Below are positions 31,007 through 40,593 of a stretch of 50,953 bases of DNA, piece by piece. Position 1 is the first letter of the stretch, and every line of letters begins with the position of its first letter. Origin of the DNA: Acidimicrobiia bacterium. Lineage in GTDB: Bacteria; Actinomycetota; Acidimicrobiia; Acidimicrobiales; JANYDT01. The stretch is from contig JANYDT010000023.1 in assembly GCA_025359845.1 (NCBI GenBank), positions 1-50,953 on the forward strand, written 5' to 3'. The position numbers were made by a program, and so were the translations under genes. The notes under the pieces were generated by a model, which had not been told where the DNA came from, made no database searches, and was given only the letters and a program-made list of their open reading frames with translations.

Positions 31007-32713
31007 ATGACGAAGCCACAGGAGTACTACGACGCCATCAAGATGAAGTTCGCCGAGGAGCGCGACTTGCGTTTGGCCTACCGACCAGAAGGTACTTCCC
31101 AGTACCTGACCGAGTTGTCGGGTGACCTGGCCCGCTACGAGACCGACCCGTACGGCGGCGAGGTCGTCGTCCGAGAGCCGATCGCCGACACCGTAGAGGT
31201 CTTGTTCATCGGCGGCGGGTTCTCGGCGTTGCTCACCTCGGCTCGGCTGCGTGAGGTCGGCGTCGAGTCGATCCGCATCGTTGAGCGCGGGGCCGATGTG
31301 GGCGGTACCTGGTATTGGAACCGTTACCCCGGTGTGGCCTGCGATGTGGTGGCCTACGACTACCTTCCCTTGCTCGACGAGATGAGTTACGTCCCGACTC
31401 GCCACTATGCCGGAGGCGAGGAGATCTACGCCCACTGCCAAGCCATCGCCCGCAAGTACGACCTCTACGGACTGGCGGTCTTCCAGACCACGGTCACATC
31501 GACGGTGTGGAACGAACACGAACAGATGTGGAATATCACCACCGATCGTGGCGACGCCATGAAGGCCCGTTTCGTGATCTGCGCCAACGGCACCCTTTCA
31601 AAACCCAAATTGGCCAAGATCGCGGGGATGGAAACGTTCAAGGGGCACTCCTTCCACACCTCACGTTGGGACTACGACTACACCGGCGCCGATCTCTCCA
31701 AGTTGTCCGACAAGGTCGTAGGCATCATCGGGACGGGGGCAACGGCGGTGCAAGCCGTCCCGAACCTGGGGGCGGCGGCCAAGGAGCTTTACGTATTCCA
31801 GCGCACGCCGTCGTCGATCGACATCCGCGAGGACTGGCTAACTGACCCGGAATGGGCGGCTTCGCTCGAGCCCGGTTGGCAGGCCAAGCGGCGAGCGGCC
31901 ATGCTGGCCAATCCGCCGGTACGCCTGCAAATCGACAAGTCGGTTCCGATGACCGACGAGGAAAAGATCCGCCGGCAAGAAAACGTCAACATTGACTATA
32001 TGATGCGAATTCATAAACGCATTGATGAGATCGTCGAAGACAACGTGACGGCCGATGCGCTGAAGCCGTGGTACATGTTCATGTGCAAACGACCGTGCTT
32101 TCACAACGATTATTTGCCTACTTATAACCGGCCGACGGTGCGGTTGGTAGACACACATGGCAAAGGCATCAACGAGATCGGCGAAAATGGTCCGATCTTC
32201 GACGGTACAGAGTATAAGCTTGATTTACTGATATACGCCACAGGATTTGAAATCCAGAAGACGGGTACGTATAATCGGATTGTCGGTGTCGGTGGTCTCG
32301 ATCTTATGGATAAGTATCAAGATGGTATACGAACGGTGCTGGGAATCCATACCCATGGGTACCCGAACATGTTCATCATGGGCGGTTACCAGGCCTCATT
32401 CAATTTCAATCTCACTGCGGTACTTCAGGCCCAAGGTGATCATATTGCGGCGTGCATCGCCTACGTCCGCAAGAGTGGGTACCAGACAATGGATGTTTCA
32501 CCAGAGTCCGAAGAGTGGTGGGTACAGGAGGTCATCGCCCACCGTGGCAAAACGTCTAGAAACTCAGAATGCACGCCGGGCTATTACAACTTCGAGGGTG
32601 AGTCGAACCGCCGCCAAGACGGAAATTACAATGGTGGCTTCCCAAAGTATGGCGCCCATATGGTCAGCGTCCGAGAGCGGATGGAAGAACACTTCCGGTT
32701 CACGGCTGGATAA
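31007..32713 (+). CDS. Flavin-containing (Baeyer-Villiger-type) monooxygenase
   Basis: VLFIGGGFSALLTSARLREVGVESIRIVERGADVGGTWYWNRYPGVACD; FKGHSFHTSRWDYDYTG; GIIGTGATAVQAVP. Confidence 0.9.
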   Translation: MTKPQEYYDAIKMKFAEERDLRLAYRPEGTSQYLTELSGDLARYETDPYGGEVVVREPIADTVEVLFIGGGFSALLTSARLREVGVESIRIVERGADVGGTWYWNRYPGVACDVVAYDYLPLLDEMSYVPTRHYAGGEEIYAHCQAIARKYDLYGLAVFQTTVTSTVWNEHEQMWNITTDRGDAMKARFVICANGTLSKPKLAKIAGMETFKGHSFHTSRWDYDYTGADLSKLSDKVVGIIGTGATAVQAVPNLGAAAKELYVFQRTPSSIDIREDWLTDPEWAASLEPGWQAKRRAAMLANPPVRLQIDKSVPMTDEEKIRRQENVNIDYMMRIHKRIDEIVEDNVTADALKPWYMFMCKRPCFHNDYLPTYNRPTVRLVDTHGKGINEIGENGPIFDGTEYKLDLLIYATGFEIQKTGTYNRIVGVGGLDLMDKYQDGIRTVLGIHTHGYPNMFIMGGYQASFNFNLTAVLQAQGDHIAACIAYVRKSGYQTMDVSPESEEWWVQEVIAHRGKTSRNSECTPGYYNFEGESNRRQDGNYNGGFPKYGAHMVSVRERMEEHFRFTAG

Positions 32714-33723
32714 TGGTTCAACCTATTCGCTTCGGCGTGATGTACGACTGCCGCGTCCGCCCGGGTAGCGGCGAGTCGATGCGCGCGGTGTACGGCGCCA
32801 CCCTCGAACAAGTGAAGCTGGCCGACCAACTGGGCATTGATCTGGTGTGGTTCACCGAACACCATTTCTTGGAAGACGGATACCTGCCCGCCTTCCAACC
32901 GCTGGCCGGGGCCGTCGCGGCGGTGACCGACCGCATCCGAATCTCGACTGACATCACGCTCCTGCCGCTCTATCACCCCCTGCGCCTAGCCGAGGAAATG
33001 GCCGTCCTCGATCAGATCAGCGGGGGGCGCATGGAGCTGGGGATCGGGATGGGATATGTGCCCGACGAGTTCCGGGCCTTCGGTCGGTCTCTCAACCAGC
33101 GGGTGTCACTCACCGAGGAAGGCATCGAGATCCTGCGTCAGGCTTGGAGCGACGAGCCCGTGAACTTTCACGGTAAGCGCTACGACATCGACGCCATCAA
33201 CGTGTATCCGAAGCCGCTCCAAGAGGGTGGACCCCCGCTCTGGATTGCCGCCATGAAGACGGCTGGTGCGCTGCGAGCGGCGCGGTTCGACACGCATCTC
33301 CTCCCGCAGGGGCCGCGGGTGGAGGTACTCGATCCATGGCGCGACGCGCTCACGGCGTCGGGTCGCGATCCCGGTTCTTATCGGGTCGGCATCGCCCGGT
33401 CGATCCTCGTAACCGAAGATCCGGAGCGGGACTGGCCAGCCGTGCGGGAAGCCGAGAGATACCGAATGAGCGTGTATCAGCGCTACTTCGCCGAGACGCC
33501 CGACGTCTATGCGTGGGGCAACAAGGATGCCCATCCCATCCCGCAGACATGGATCGTCGGCGATCCCGATCACTGCGTCGCCGAACTCCAACGGTTCATC
33601 GCCGAGTACGGCGTGACCGATATCTCGATGCTCGGTCTCCCGCCGGGGCTCGACTCCGAGGTGACGGGCCGCAACCTGGAAAGAGTGGCCAACGAAGTCC
33701 TGCCCCGCGTTCGCGCCGCGTGA
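32713..33723 (+). CDS. LLM-class flavin-dependent oxidoreductase
   Basis: LADQLGIDLVWFTEHHFLEDGYLPAFQPLAGAVAAVTDRIRISTDITLLPLYHPLRLAEEMAVLDQISGGRMELGIGMGY. Confidence 0.92.
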   Translation: MVQPIRFGVMYDCRVRPGSGESMRAVYGATLEQVKLADQLGIDLVWFTEHHFLEDGYLPAFQPLAGAVAAVTDRIRISTDITLLPLYHPLRLAEEMAVLDQISGGRMELGIGMGYVPDEFRAFGRSLNQRVSLTEEGIEILRQAWSDEPVNFHGKRYDIDAINVYPKPLQEGGPPLWIAAMKTAGALRAARFDTHLLPQGPRVEVLDPWRDALTASGRDPGSYRVGIARSILVTEDPERDWPAVREAERYRMSVYQRYFAETPDVYAWGNKDAHPIPQTWIVGDPDHCVAELQRFIAEYGVTDISMLGLPPGLDSEVTGRNLERVANEVLPRVRAA

Positions 33724-33763
33724 CACCCTCGTACCCCGCTTCGGGTGGGATGCGCGGTTTGCC

Positions 33764-35671
33764 TTATGGGTTTGCCACCCGCCGCCGGACCCGCAAAGCT
33801 TCAGCCACCGACCACGCTTGGAACGGGCAGCCAGTAGCATCGTGAGGGGCGTCGCCGTCAGCTGTTTCTGACACCGATCCCAATCCCCAATCCCCAAGGT
33901 GCGCGGCGAGGCCATCAATCACGCCGGCGCTCGATGCTCCCACTGCCGTGCAGGCATCCACGTACGCGCCGAGTAGCCACGCCCAGACGGTGCCTTGGTG
34001 GTACGCCGCGTCACGGGCGTGAACGTCGCCGCGGTGGTGGCCGACATACTGGGGGTCCGAAGGGGCGAGAGATCGCAGCCCGAGCGATGTGAGCAACTCG
34101 GCGCGGCAAATGTCGACGATCGAGGACGGGCCCCCCGGGCCATGCGGCAGTGAGAGGGCGAAGAGCTGGTTGGGACGGACCGCCGCCTCCGGTCCCGACG
34201 GCCCGTCCACCACGTCGTACAACCCGAGTCCATCGGCTCGGGTGAATCGGGACGCGAACGAGGAGCGCGCCCGCGCGTGCAACGCGGCCCACCGATAGGG
34301 ACGCCCAGTGCGCGCGTTCAACGCCGCGATCGTGCCCAACGCGTTGATCCACAGGGCGTTTACCTCGACCGCTTTGCCGATACGGGGCGTGATCGCGCGG
34401 CCATCGACGCGGGCATCCATCCACGTAAGGGCCCAACCCTCGGCCCCTTGGCGCAAAAGACCGTCTTCGGGGTCGACGCCGATATTGAAGCGGGTGCCGG
34501 CCACATGGTGCTCGACGATGTCGTCGAAGGCGCCGCCCAGTTCGCGGGCCAAGTCGTCATCGCCGGTGCGAGCCACGTGGCGTCCCACTGCATGGATGAA
34601 CCACATCGTGGCGTCGGCCGTGTTGTACTCGGGCTCGTCCCCGTCAGCGGTGTTCGCCAACATCCCTTCCGAAAGGGTGGCCGCACTACGCAACAGGAGG
34701 GCTCGCCCCTCGAAGGCGCGGTTGGTGTCAAGAAACAATCCCTCGTACGCCGTCATGGCGTCGCGTGACCATTCGCCGAACCAAGGGTATCCGGCCACGA
34801 CCGACGGTCCGGTGGACGTACTCACGACGAACTGATCCGCAGCCACGACGAAAGCGGCGTCAACCGATGTTGACACACCCGATTTCACGACGAGGCTTTG
34901 CGCTCGAGCGCGCGCGGCCGTTACAACTGTCTCCGCGCTCGGCCCCGACTCCGAGAAGCGCATGGCCGACGCGACAACGTCGAGCGACTCCCCTGTTCGC
35001 AACTCCGCGGAGAAGTGACCGGCAGCCCAGAGGTCTTCGGTCGAACCGAGGCCGCGGGCCGCTTCCTCCCGCAAATACGCGCCGCGATACCAGGAGCCGT
35101 CCGGTTTCCACCCCCGGCCCATTACTCGGTAGGCGTCCTCGAATACGAACCCTTCCTGGTGCGAGGAGACGTCAGGGGCACCCCATGCAAAGCGGTCGTG
35201 ATGGGCGTCACGCCAGGTGCACAGCGGCGTCACCTCTACTCGCACCTCGCCCGGAGCCGAAACGATCCGGTGGGTAATGGCCACCCGGGCACAGCCGTGT
35301 TGCATGGCTACTTCCCGCTCGATCACGACACCGTCGACCGACCACCGCCAACGTGGTACCCCGTCGTCGAGGTCGAACGAGGCAAGATCGACGTGGCCCG
35401 CCGGATCGACGGTGGCGCCGGACCATTCGTCGGTGCCCAGGCGGATGCGGCGATCGCCGATCACGACCACCGGGTCGAGCGCCACCAGACCGACCCGGCG
35501 CGCCCCTGGATGGTCTCCGGCCACGACGAGCAGCGCGTGGTAGCGCCGGGTACGCAGACCCGCGACCGTGCCCATGGCGTACCCGCCAAGTCCGTCGGTC
35601 ACGAGCCACTCCCGCGATGCGGCGGCGGTCAGGTTGCCGCAGACCTGGCGGCCGAAGCGGATAGATGACAT
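33764..35671 (-). CDS. Glycogen debranching enzyme (amylo-alpha-1,6-glucosidase type)
   Basis: EWLVTDGLGGYAMGTVAGLRTRRYHALL; VVAGYPWFGEWSRDAMTAYEGLFL. Confidence 0.92.
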   Translation of the reverse strand: MSSIRFGRQVCGNLTAAASREWLVTDGLGGYAMGTVAGLRTRRYHALLVVAGDHPGARRVGLVALDPVVVIGDRRIRLGTDEWSGATVDPAGHVDLASFDLDDGVPRWRWSVDGVVIEREVAMQHGCARVAITHRIVSAPGEVRVEVTPLCTWRDAHHDRFAWGAPDVSSHQEGFVFEDAYRVMGRGWKPDGSWYRGAYLREEAARGLGSTEDLWAAGHFSAELRTGESLDVVASAMRFSESGPSAETVVTAARARAQSLVVKSGVSTSVDAAFVVAADQFVVSTSTGPSVVAGYPWFGEWSRDAMTAYEGLFLDTNRAFEGRALLLRSAATLSEGMLANTADGDEPEYNTADATMWFIHAVGRHVARTGDDDLARELGGAFDDIVEHHVAGTRFNIGVDPEDGLLRQGAEGWALTWMDARVDGRAITPRIGKAVEVNALWINALGTIAALNARTGRPYRWAALHARARSSFASRFTRADGLGLYDVVDGPSGPEAAVRPNQLFALSLPHGPGGPSSIVDICRAELLTSLGLRSLAPSDPQYVGHHRGDVHARDAAYHQGTVWAWLLGAYVDACTAVGASSAGVIDGLAAHLGDWGLGSVSETADGDAPHDATGCPFQAWSVAEALRVRRRVANP

Positions 35672-35860
35672 CGTCGCATCCTTCTACACAAGATCGGAGG
35701 GCAACGCCGGATCAACCGAGAGGTGGTAGCTCCCTTTTGGTAAGGCATCGCGCTGGCGAGTGCTTACGGGACGGGCGTGCGCTTCAGATCGCTGCTGGTC
35801 GCCTCCCTCCGGGTCTACGCTGGCAGAATTCTGACATTGGGATCGTGAGTGGGGTTGTTG

Positions 35861-37042
35861 ATGGGGTTGGCGTTGGCCAGCGAGAATGACCCGACCATGC
35901 AAAGTGGCGCAAGGTCCGACATCACGAGGGTTCTTCGCGAGCGGGTTGCCGTTGAGGTGGCGGCCAGTCGAGCGCGTGTTGGCGATCATCGGCGAGCAGC
36001 AGTCGCGGCGCTGGCCAACGTCGCAGTGTTGTGGGGCTCCACGATCTGGTTGATCTTCGGTGCCCGCAATTGGATCGCCGAAGGTGCGGGGTTAGTCGTC
36101 TGCGGCTTGGCCGTAGCCCACAGCATCATGCGCGTGCACGGCTACCTTCATCGCCGGGAATGGAGCCGCGTGTGGCTTTGGGATGCCATGGTGCGAACGC
36201 TGCATCCCTTCCTGCTGCGCGACTGGTGGCGGGCCAAGCACCACGACTCCCATCACGGCGCCACCAACGTCGAGGGCCTGGACGACGATCTCGCTACCTC
36301 TCGCCTCGTAAGGGTGGCTCCTTCCGCTCGCTGGCGCCGCTGGCACCGTTTTCAACACCGGTACGTGTTCCTCTTGGCCCCCTTCCTTCTTCCGGCGATG
36401 GCGGCGAAGAGTTCGTGGTACGCCCTCACCGGTCGAGTAGGCGATCTGGCGCGGACCGAGCGGCCCACCCACCGGGCCACGATGGTCATGCTCATCGATC
36501 AATGGTGGCATGTCGGTCTGGTAGCCGTCATGGCTCTCCTTCGACACTCCGTGATTGATGTCGCCGGCGCGTTCGTCGTCGTCATGGCCATCGCCGGAAC
36601 AGTGCTGCTCGTCGTGTTCTCGGTCCAACACACGACCCAGATCACGACATTTCCGCCGGCGTGGGGGCAAATCTCATCTCGCGAGGAACAAATTATTTGG
36701 GCCTTGCGGGGCACGGCCAACGTCGCTACGGGATCCCGTGTCCTTTCGGCGTTCACGGCCCACTTAAACCATCACGTCGAGCATCACCTCTTCCCAAGCA
36801 TCGAGAGTCGACACCTTCCCGCAGTCCGGCGCGCCGTACGCTCCGTATGTTCCGACTTCGACCTTGTGTATCTCGAGTTTCCGACGTACCGTGCCGCGAT
36901 CCGTTCTTGGCTCAAGTACCTGAGAGCCATGGGTCGTGCGCCCGAGGCGGTACCGGTCGCCGGAAAATGGCCGCCGAGGCCATTTCACCGTTCCTCGTCA
37001 GCACCTGAACGCCAAGTCATCGAAGAAAAAGGTCCTCGTTGA
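35861..37042 (+). CDS. Membrane fatty acid desaturase-like protein
   Basis: Histidine boxes KHHDSHH and HLNHHVEHHLFP plus transmembrane segments. Confidence 0.85.
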   Translation: MGLALASENDPTMQSGARSDITRVLRERVAVEVAASRARVGDHRRAAVAALANVAVLWGSTIWLIFGARNWIAEGAGLVVCGLAVAHSIMRVHGYLHRREWSRVWLWDAMVRTLHPFLLRDWWRAKHHDSHHGATNVEGLDDDLATSRLVRVAPSARWRRWHRFQHRYVFLLAPFLLPAMAAKSSWYALTGRVGDLARTERPTHRATMVMLIDQWWHVGLVAVMALLRHSVIDVAGAFVVVMAIAGTVLLVVFSVQHTTQITTFPPAWGQISSREEQIIWALRGTANVATGSRVLSAFTAHLNHHVEHHLFPSIESRHLPAVRRAVRSVCSDFDLVYLEFPTYRAAIRSWLKYLRAMGRAPEAVPVAGKWPPRPFHRSSSAPERQVIEEKGPR

Positions 37043-37076
37043 CTTGGCGTTGACGAGGGGGCACAGGCACTTCGAA

Positions 37077-37120
37077 CACCGTTCGCTGCGCCCGCCGCTA
37101 CGCTTTGGTGCTCGCTCATG
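37077..37120. repeat. 44-bp direct repeat, copy 1
   Basis: CACCGTTCGCTGCGCCCGCCGCTACGCTTTGGTGCTCGCTCATG. Confidence 0.95.
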
Positions 37121-37182
37121 TCATCCTCGCTTCGCCACCCCGCAAGCGGGGACCCCGTCGACGCTGCGAGTGCCATGTTGCC

Positions 37183-37226
37183 CACCGTTCGCTGCGCCCG
37201 CCGCTACGCTTTGGTGCTCGCTCATG
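37183..37226. repeat. 44-bp direct repeat, copy 2 (identical)
   Basis: Same 44 bp, 106 bp after copy 1; overlaps stop codon of the neighbouring pseudogene. Confidence 0.95.
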
Positions 37227-37591
37227 CTCGATGAAGATCGTCGGGTGCAAGAAGACCCCTCGCCGCCGAAAGGCCGCGGGAGAGTGAGCGAGCGCCCAGA
37301 CTCGGGCCGATGGCAAAGGATCGAGGAACCAAATTCGACCGATCCAGACGCGGCCGCCTGACAGGCTGCACGGCGGCACCTGTCGGTTGTCGGTTGTGGC
37401 GAGGTGCTCGGCCAGTGCGCCAAGAAGAAGGTCCCAGCGGGCGTCGCCGTCGACGGCGGATCATCGACCAGTAAGGTGACTCGTCCCTCGCCTTCGTGAG
37501 AGTATTCCTCGAGAAATTCCAGCACGAGCCGCCAACGTCGTTCATCTTCGTCGGCGCGCCCAAGGTGCCCGGTCAAGTCGACCAGCGTCAT
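37222..37591 (-). pseudogene. Small actinobacterial-type gene with two single-base frameshifts
   Basis: Reconstruction MTLVDLTGHLGRADEDERRWRLVLEFLEEYSHEGEGRVTLLVDDPPST / GDARWDLLLGALAEHLATTDNRQVPPCSLSGGRVWIGRIWFLDPLPSARVWALAHSPAAFRRRGVFLHP / DDLHRA*; each break is fixed by adding one C. Confidence 0.65.
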
Positions 37592-37689
37592 GGGGATAGG
37601 CGAGCACAGGCATGGCGAGAGCATACGAGGCGTCCGGGGCGTCACTCCAATAGACATGGAGGGCTGAGTCGCCGTATGACAACGCGAAA

Positions 37690-37716
37690 CGGCCCGCCCA
37701 TTTCAGGGACGGGCCG
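37690..37716 (-). terminator. Possible terminator hairpin after livK
   Basis: CGGCCCG...CGGGCCG inverted repeat 20 bp past the stop; weak U-tract. Confidence 0.5.
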
Positions 37717-37736
37717 AGCCGTGCGCAAGAAGGTGC

Positions 37737-39188
37737 CTACTTCTTATAGCCCTTTGCGAGGTCCGAGGCGTACGCGCCCTTCACGAGAACGAGGCCGGCC
37801 AGCACAGAGGCATCGGGACGGTAGACATTGACGAAAGGCGTCACTTGGCGCTTCGTCGGATCGCCGTAGTCGTACTCTGGGAACGCGCCGCCGAGATCGA
37901 CGCGACCGAGTGTGGCCACAGCCTTCTTGATGCCGGCTCTGCTCAGGTCGTTGTTGGAGATCCCCTTCTTGATCAACGCCTCCACGAGCCGGGCCTGGGC
38001 ATAACCCCACACCGCAGCGACGTTGGGGTTGCCGATGTAGTACGGATTGTATTTGGCCAGGTCATCGAGCATGTCCTTCATGCCCGGGTTACTCGTATCG
38101 CCCCACGGCGCGGGATCGCCGAAATAGAGCAACTGCTTGCTGTACAACGGCGAATTCTGGGGCGTCATGGCGTTCAAGTCAAAGCACGGCGACACGCACA
38201 AGAGGGTGGGATTGTAGCCGTTCTGATCACCGGTCACCAGGGCCGAGGTGGTCTGAGCGGGGAGCGTCGTCATTACGATGGCGTCACAACCGGCGGCCTT
38301 GAATTGCGACATAGGAGCAGTCATATTTGTGTCTGAAGCAGCCACGACAAGGTCGGGGCCGGCGCTCAACTTCTTTGTGGCCACGGCATAGCGGAAACCC
38401 TCTTGTCCGGTCAAGCCGAACGAGGTTTGCACTGTCAGCCCGCAGACCTTCTTGTTGGCACCGGCGGTCGTCAGGTAGTACTCGACCCCATTCATCGCCT
38501 GCGCTTGATAACTGCCCCCGTTGGCAAGAAAGTTGGGCTTGTTGACCCACTCGGCGTCGAGCGAGGTCGGGACGCCGACCAGGTCGTCTTTCACGAGTTG
38601 GGGCAGGAGAGCAGTGACGATCGGGGTACCGAACACATTGCTGAAGAACACCACCGAATCTTTGGCCTCGTTATATTTCGCGACCGCCTGGTTGGGGTCG
38701 TACGCGGTTTCGAGGAAGATGTTGTTGATTTTGTACTTGCCGTTGACGCCACCGGCGGCGTTGACTCGCTGGATGTAACTATCGAAACCGGCGAACAGGG
38801 CCTTGCCGCCCGGGGCGAATGGGCCGCCGGCGACATTACCGAGATAGCCGAGTGATATCGTGTTGGTGGCCGGATCAAAGCCGGGGCTCTTTGGTAGACT
38901 GGCGGCTGCCGTCGTCGTCGCGGTGGTGGCCGTCGTGACTGCACCGCCGGTGGACGGCGTCTTCGTGGTCGCAGGTACCGTCGAAGCGGCTGGCGCTACG
39001 GCCCATGCCCGCTTGCGACCCTTAAGTTGGCAGATGAGACTTTGGGTGCCGGATGCAGCCGTCGCTCCAACTTTGGCGCACGTGGCTCCTACCTTGGGAG
39101 CGGCCGCGGCTCCTGCCAATGTGATGGGCGCTACGACGAGAGCGGCAGCGGTGCTGACGACGACGAGACGACCGAGTGAGGTCTTCAT
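37737..39188 (-). CDS. Branched-chain amino acid-type ABC transporter substrate-binding protein
   Basis: Signal peptide MKTSLGRLVVVSTAAALVVAPITLAGAAA, Thr/Ala linker, periplasmic-binding fold ISLGYLGNVAGGPFAPGG; adjacent permeases. Confidence 0.88.
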   Translation of the reverse strand: MKTSLGRLVVVSTAAALVVAPITLAGAAAAPKVGATCAKVGATAASGTQSLICQLKGRKRAWAVAPAASTVPATTKTPSTGGAVTTATTATTTAAASLPKSPGFDPATNTISLGYLGNVAGGPFAPGGKALFAGFDSYIQRVNAAGGVNGKYKINNIFLETAYDPNQAVAKYNEAKDSVVFFSNVFGTPIVTALLPQLVKDDLVGVPTSLDAEWVNKPNFLANGGSYQAQAMNGVEYYLTTAGANKKVCGLTVQTSFGLTGQEGFRYAVATKKLSAGPDLVVAASDTNMTAPMSQFKAAGCDAIVMTTLPAQTTSALVTGDQNGYNPTLLCVSPCFDLNAMTPQNSPLYSKQLLYFGDPAPWGDTSNPGMKDMLDDLAKYNPYYIGNPNVAAVWGYAQARLVEALIKKGISNNDLSRAGIKKAVATLGRVDLGGAFPEYDYGDPTKRQVTPFVNVYRPDASVLAGLVLVKGAYASDLAKGYKK

Positions 39189-39290
39189 GGATATCCCCCT
39201 TGGATATAGCGGCTCCCGCCACCCTGGCCGGAGTGTGACTATTGTCGCACAGGCCCCGGACGGCTCTGGTCGAACCACCTAAGACTTGAG

Positions 39291-40592
39291 TTAACTGGAG
39301 AACGGCCAGGTCTGTAAGTACCGCTTGATGTGTTGCCATACGCCGGCGATCCCGAACGGGAAGAACATCAAGAACAAGATGATGAACAATCCGTACACGA
39401 CTCGGACGAGGTTCTCGATGTTCATCCCTTTCTCGCCGAGTCCGGTCTTCAAGAACGGCAGCCAGTTGAACAGCCACTTGTAATGATTGAAAAGCTCAAT
39501 GAGCGAACTCACCGCTACTGCCCCGATAACTGAACCAAAGATCGTGCCCACTCCCCCCACGATGATAATGGCTACGAACTGGATGGAGAGGTTCAAGTTG
39601 AAAGAATCCGGCGTGACGGCTTGAATGTAACTTCCATATAGTGCCCCGGCCAGTGAGGCCATCGCCCCGCTTACGGCGAAGACCCAGATTTTAGTCGGGG
39701 CCAGTTCGACACCGATGACTTCGGCCGAGATGTCACGATCCCTTACCGCCATCATCGCCCGTCCTTGCCGAGTGCGAACGAGGTTCTTCGCGATGATCAT
39801 TACGACAATGACGCAGCCCCAGATCAGCCAGAAGTAGCCCTGATTGCGTCGATAAAGAAATCCGAAAAAGTCAGTGTCGCCACTTGCTCGAGTGGAAAAG
39901 TCGAGCATCTTTCCTGGCCAAATCGTCACGCTTGCGCCGGGGAGTTGATTTCGACCGACAGGACCATTCGTCCAGGATTGGAAGTTCCTAAACACGTGAT
40001 CAGCCAAGAAGAGTATTCCGATCGAGACAACGGCCAAATACTGCCCGCGTAGGCGTAAGGCCAACGGGCCGATGGCCGCCGAGATCAACGCACCAATCAA
40101 AAGAGCGATCAGCAGCCAAAGCCAGGGCGGTGGATACCAGCCTCCCAGATGGAAGTACGCCAAAGTCGGGTTGTCGGGGTTGCGTCGGCTGCCGAAGTAG
40201 CCCGCCACATACGCTCCTACTCCCATGAACGCCGCTTGACCTAGCGAAACTTGGCCGGTATACCCAATCAGGAGGTTCAACGAAATGGCAGCGATCGCGT
40301 AAATGCCGGCAATGCACAGAATCGCCAACGGAAAATCGCCCATCGGCAAGCCCGGGATGAGATTCGATGGAAGATGGGCGCCTTTGAAACCAATCCAACT
40401 GAAGCCGACGGGAGCGCTGACGAACCCAAGAACGGCGATTATCAGTCCAATCTTCACCCAGCCCGAACGAAACATGGAGATGTCTCGCCCGTATGAGGTG
40501 ATCAGATGTCGCTGAGCATCGCGTCGAGTCCAGAACGCCATTCCGGCTGCTGCGACCGCCAAAACCGCCAACGTCACTATTGCACCGCTCAT
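39291..40592 (-). CDS. livM: Liv-type ABC transporter permease (LivM-like)
   Basis: LNLLIGYTGQVSLGQAAFMGVGAYVAGY; FAVSGAMASLAGALYGSYIQAVTPDSF. Confidence 0.9.
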   Translation of the reverse strand: MSGAIVTLAVLAVAAAGMAFWTRRDAQRHLITSYGRDISMFRSGWVKIGLIIAVLGFVSAPVGFSWIGFKGAHLPSNLIPGLPMGDFPLAILCIAGIYAIAAISLNLLIGYTGQVSLGQAAFMGVGAYVAGYFGSRRNPDNPTLAYFHLGGWYPPPWLWLLIALLIGALISAAIGPLALRLRGQYLAVVSIGILFLADHVFRNFQSWTNGPVGRNQLPGASVTIWPGKMLDFSTRASGDTDFFGFLYRRNQGYFWLIWGCVIVVMIIAKNLVRTRQGRAMMAVRDRDISAEVIGVELAPTKIWVFAVSGAMASLAGALYGSYIQAVTPDSFNLNLSIQFVAIIIVGGVGTIFGSVIGAVAVSSLIELFNHYKWLFNWLPFLKTGLGEKGMNIENLVRVVYGLFIILFLMFFPFGIAGVWQHIKRYLQTWPFSS

Positions 40593-40593
40593 A

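Noticed and set aside
37077-37226. CRISPR-like repeat pair
   Set aside because: Only two copies, 62-bp intervening segment, no cas genes in window.
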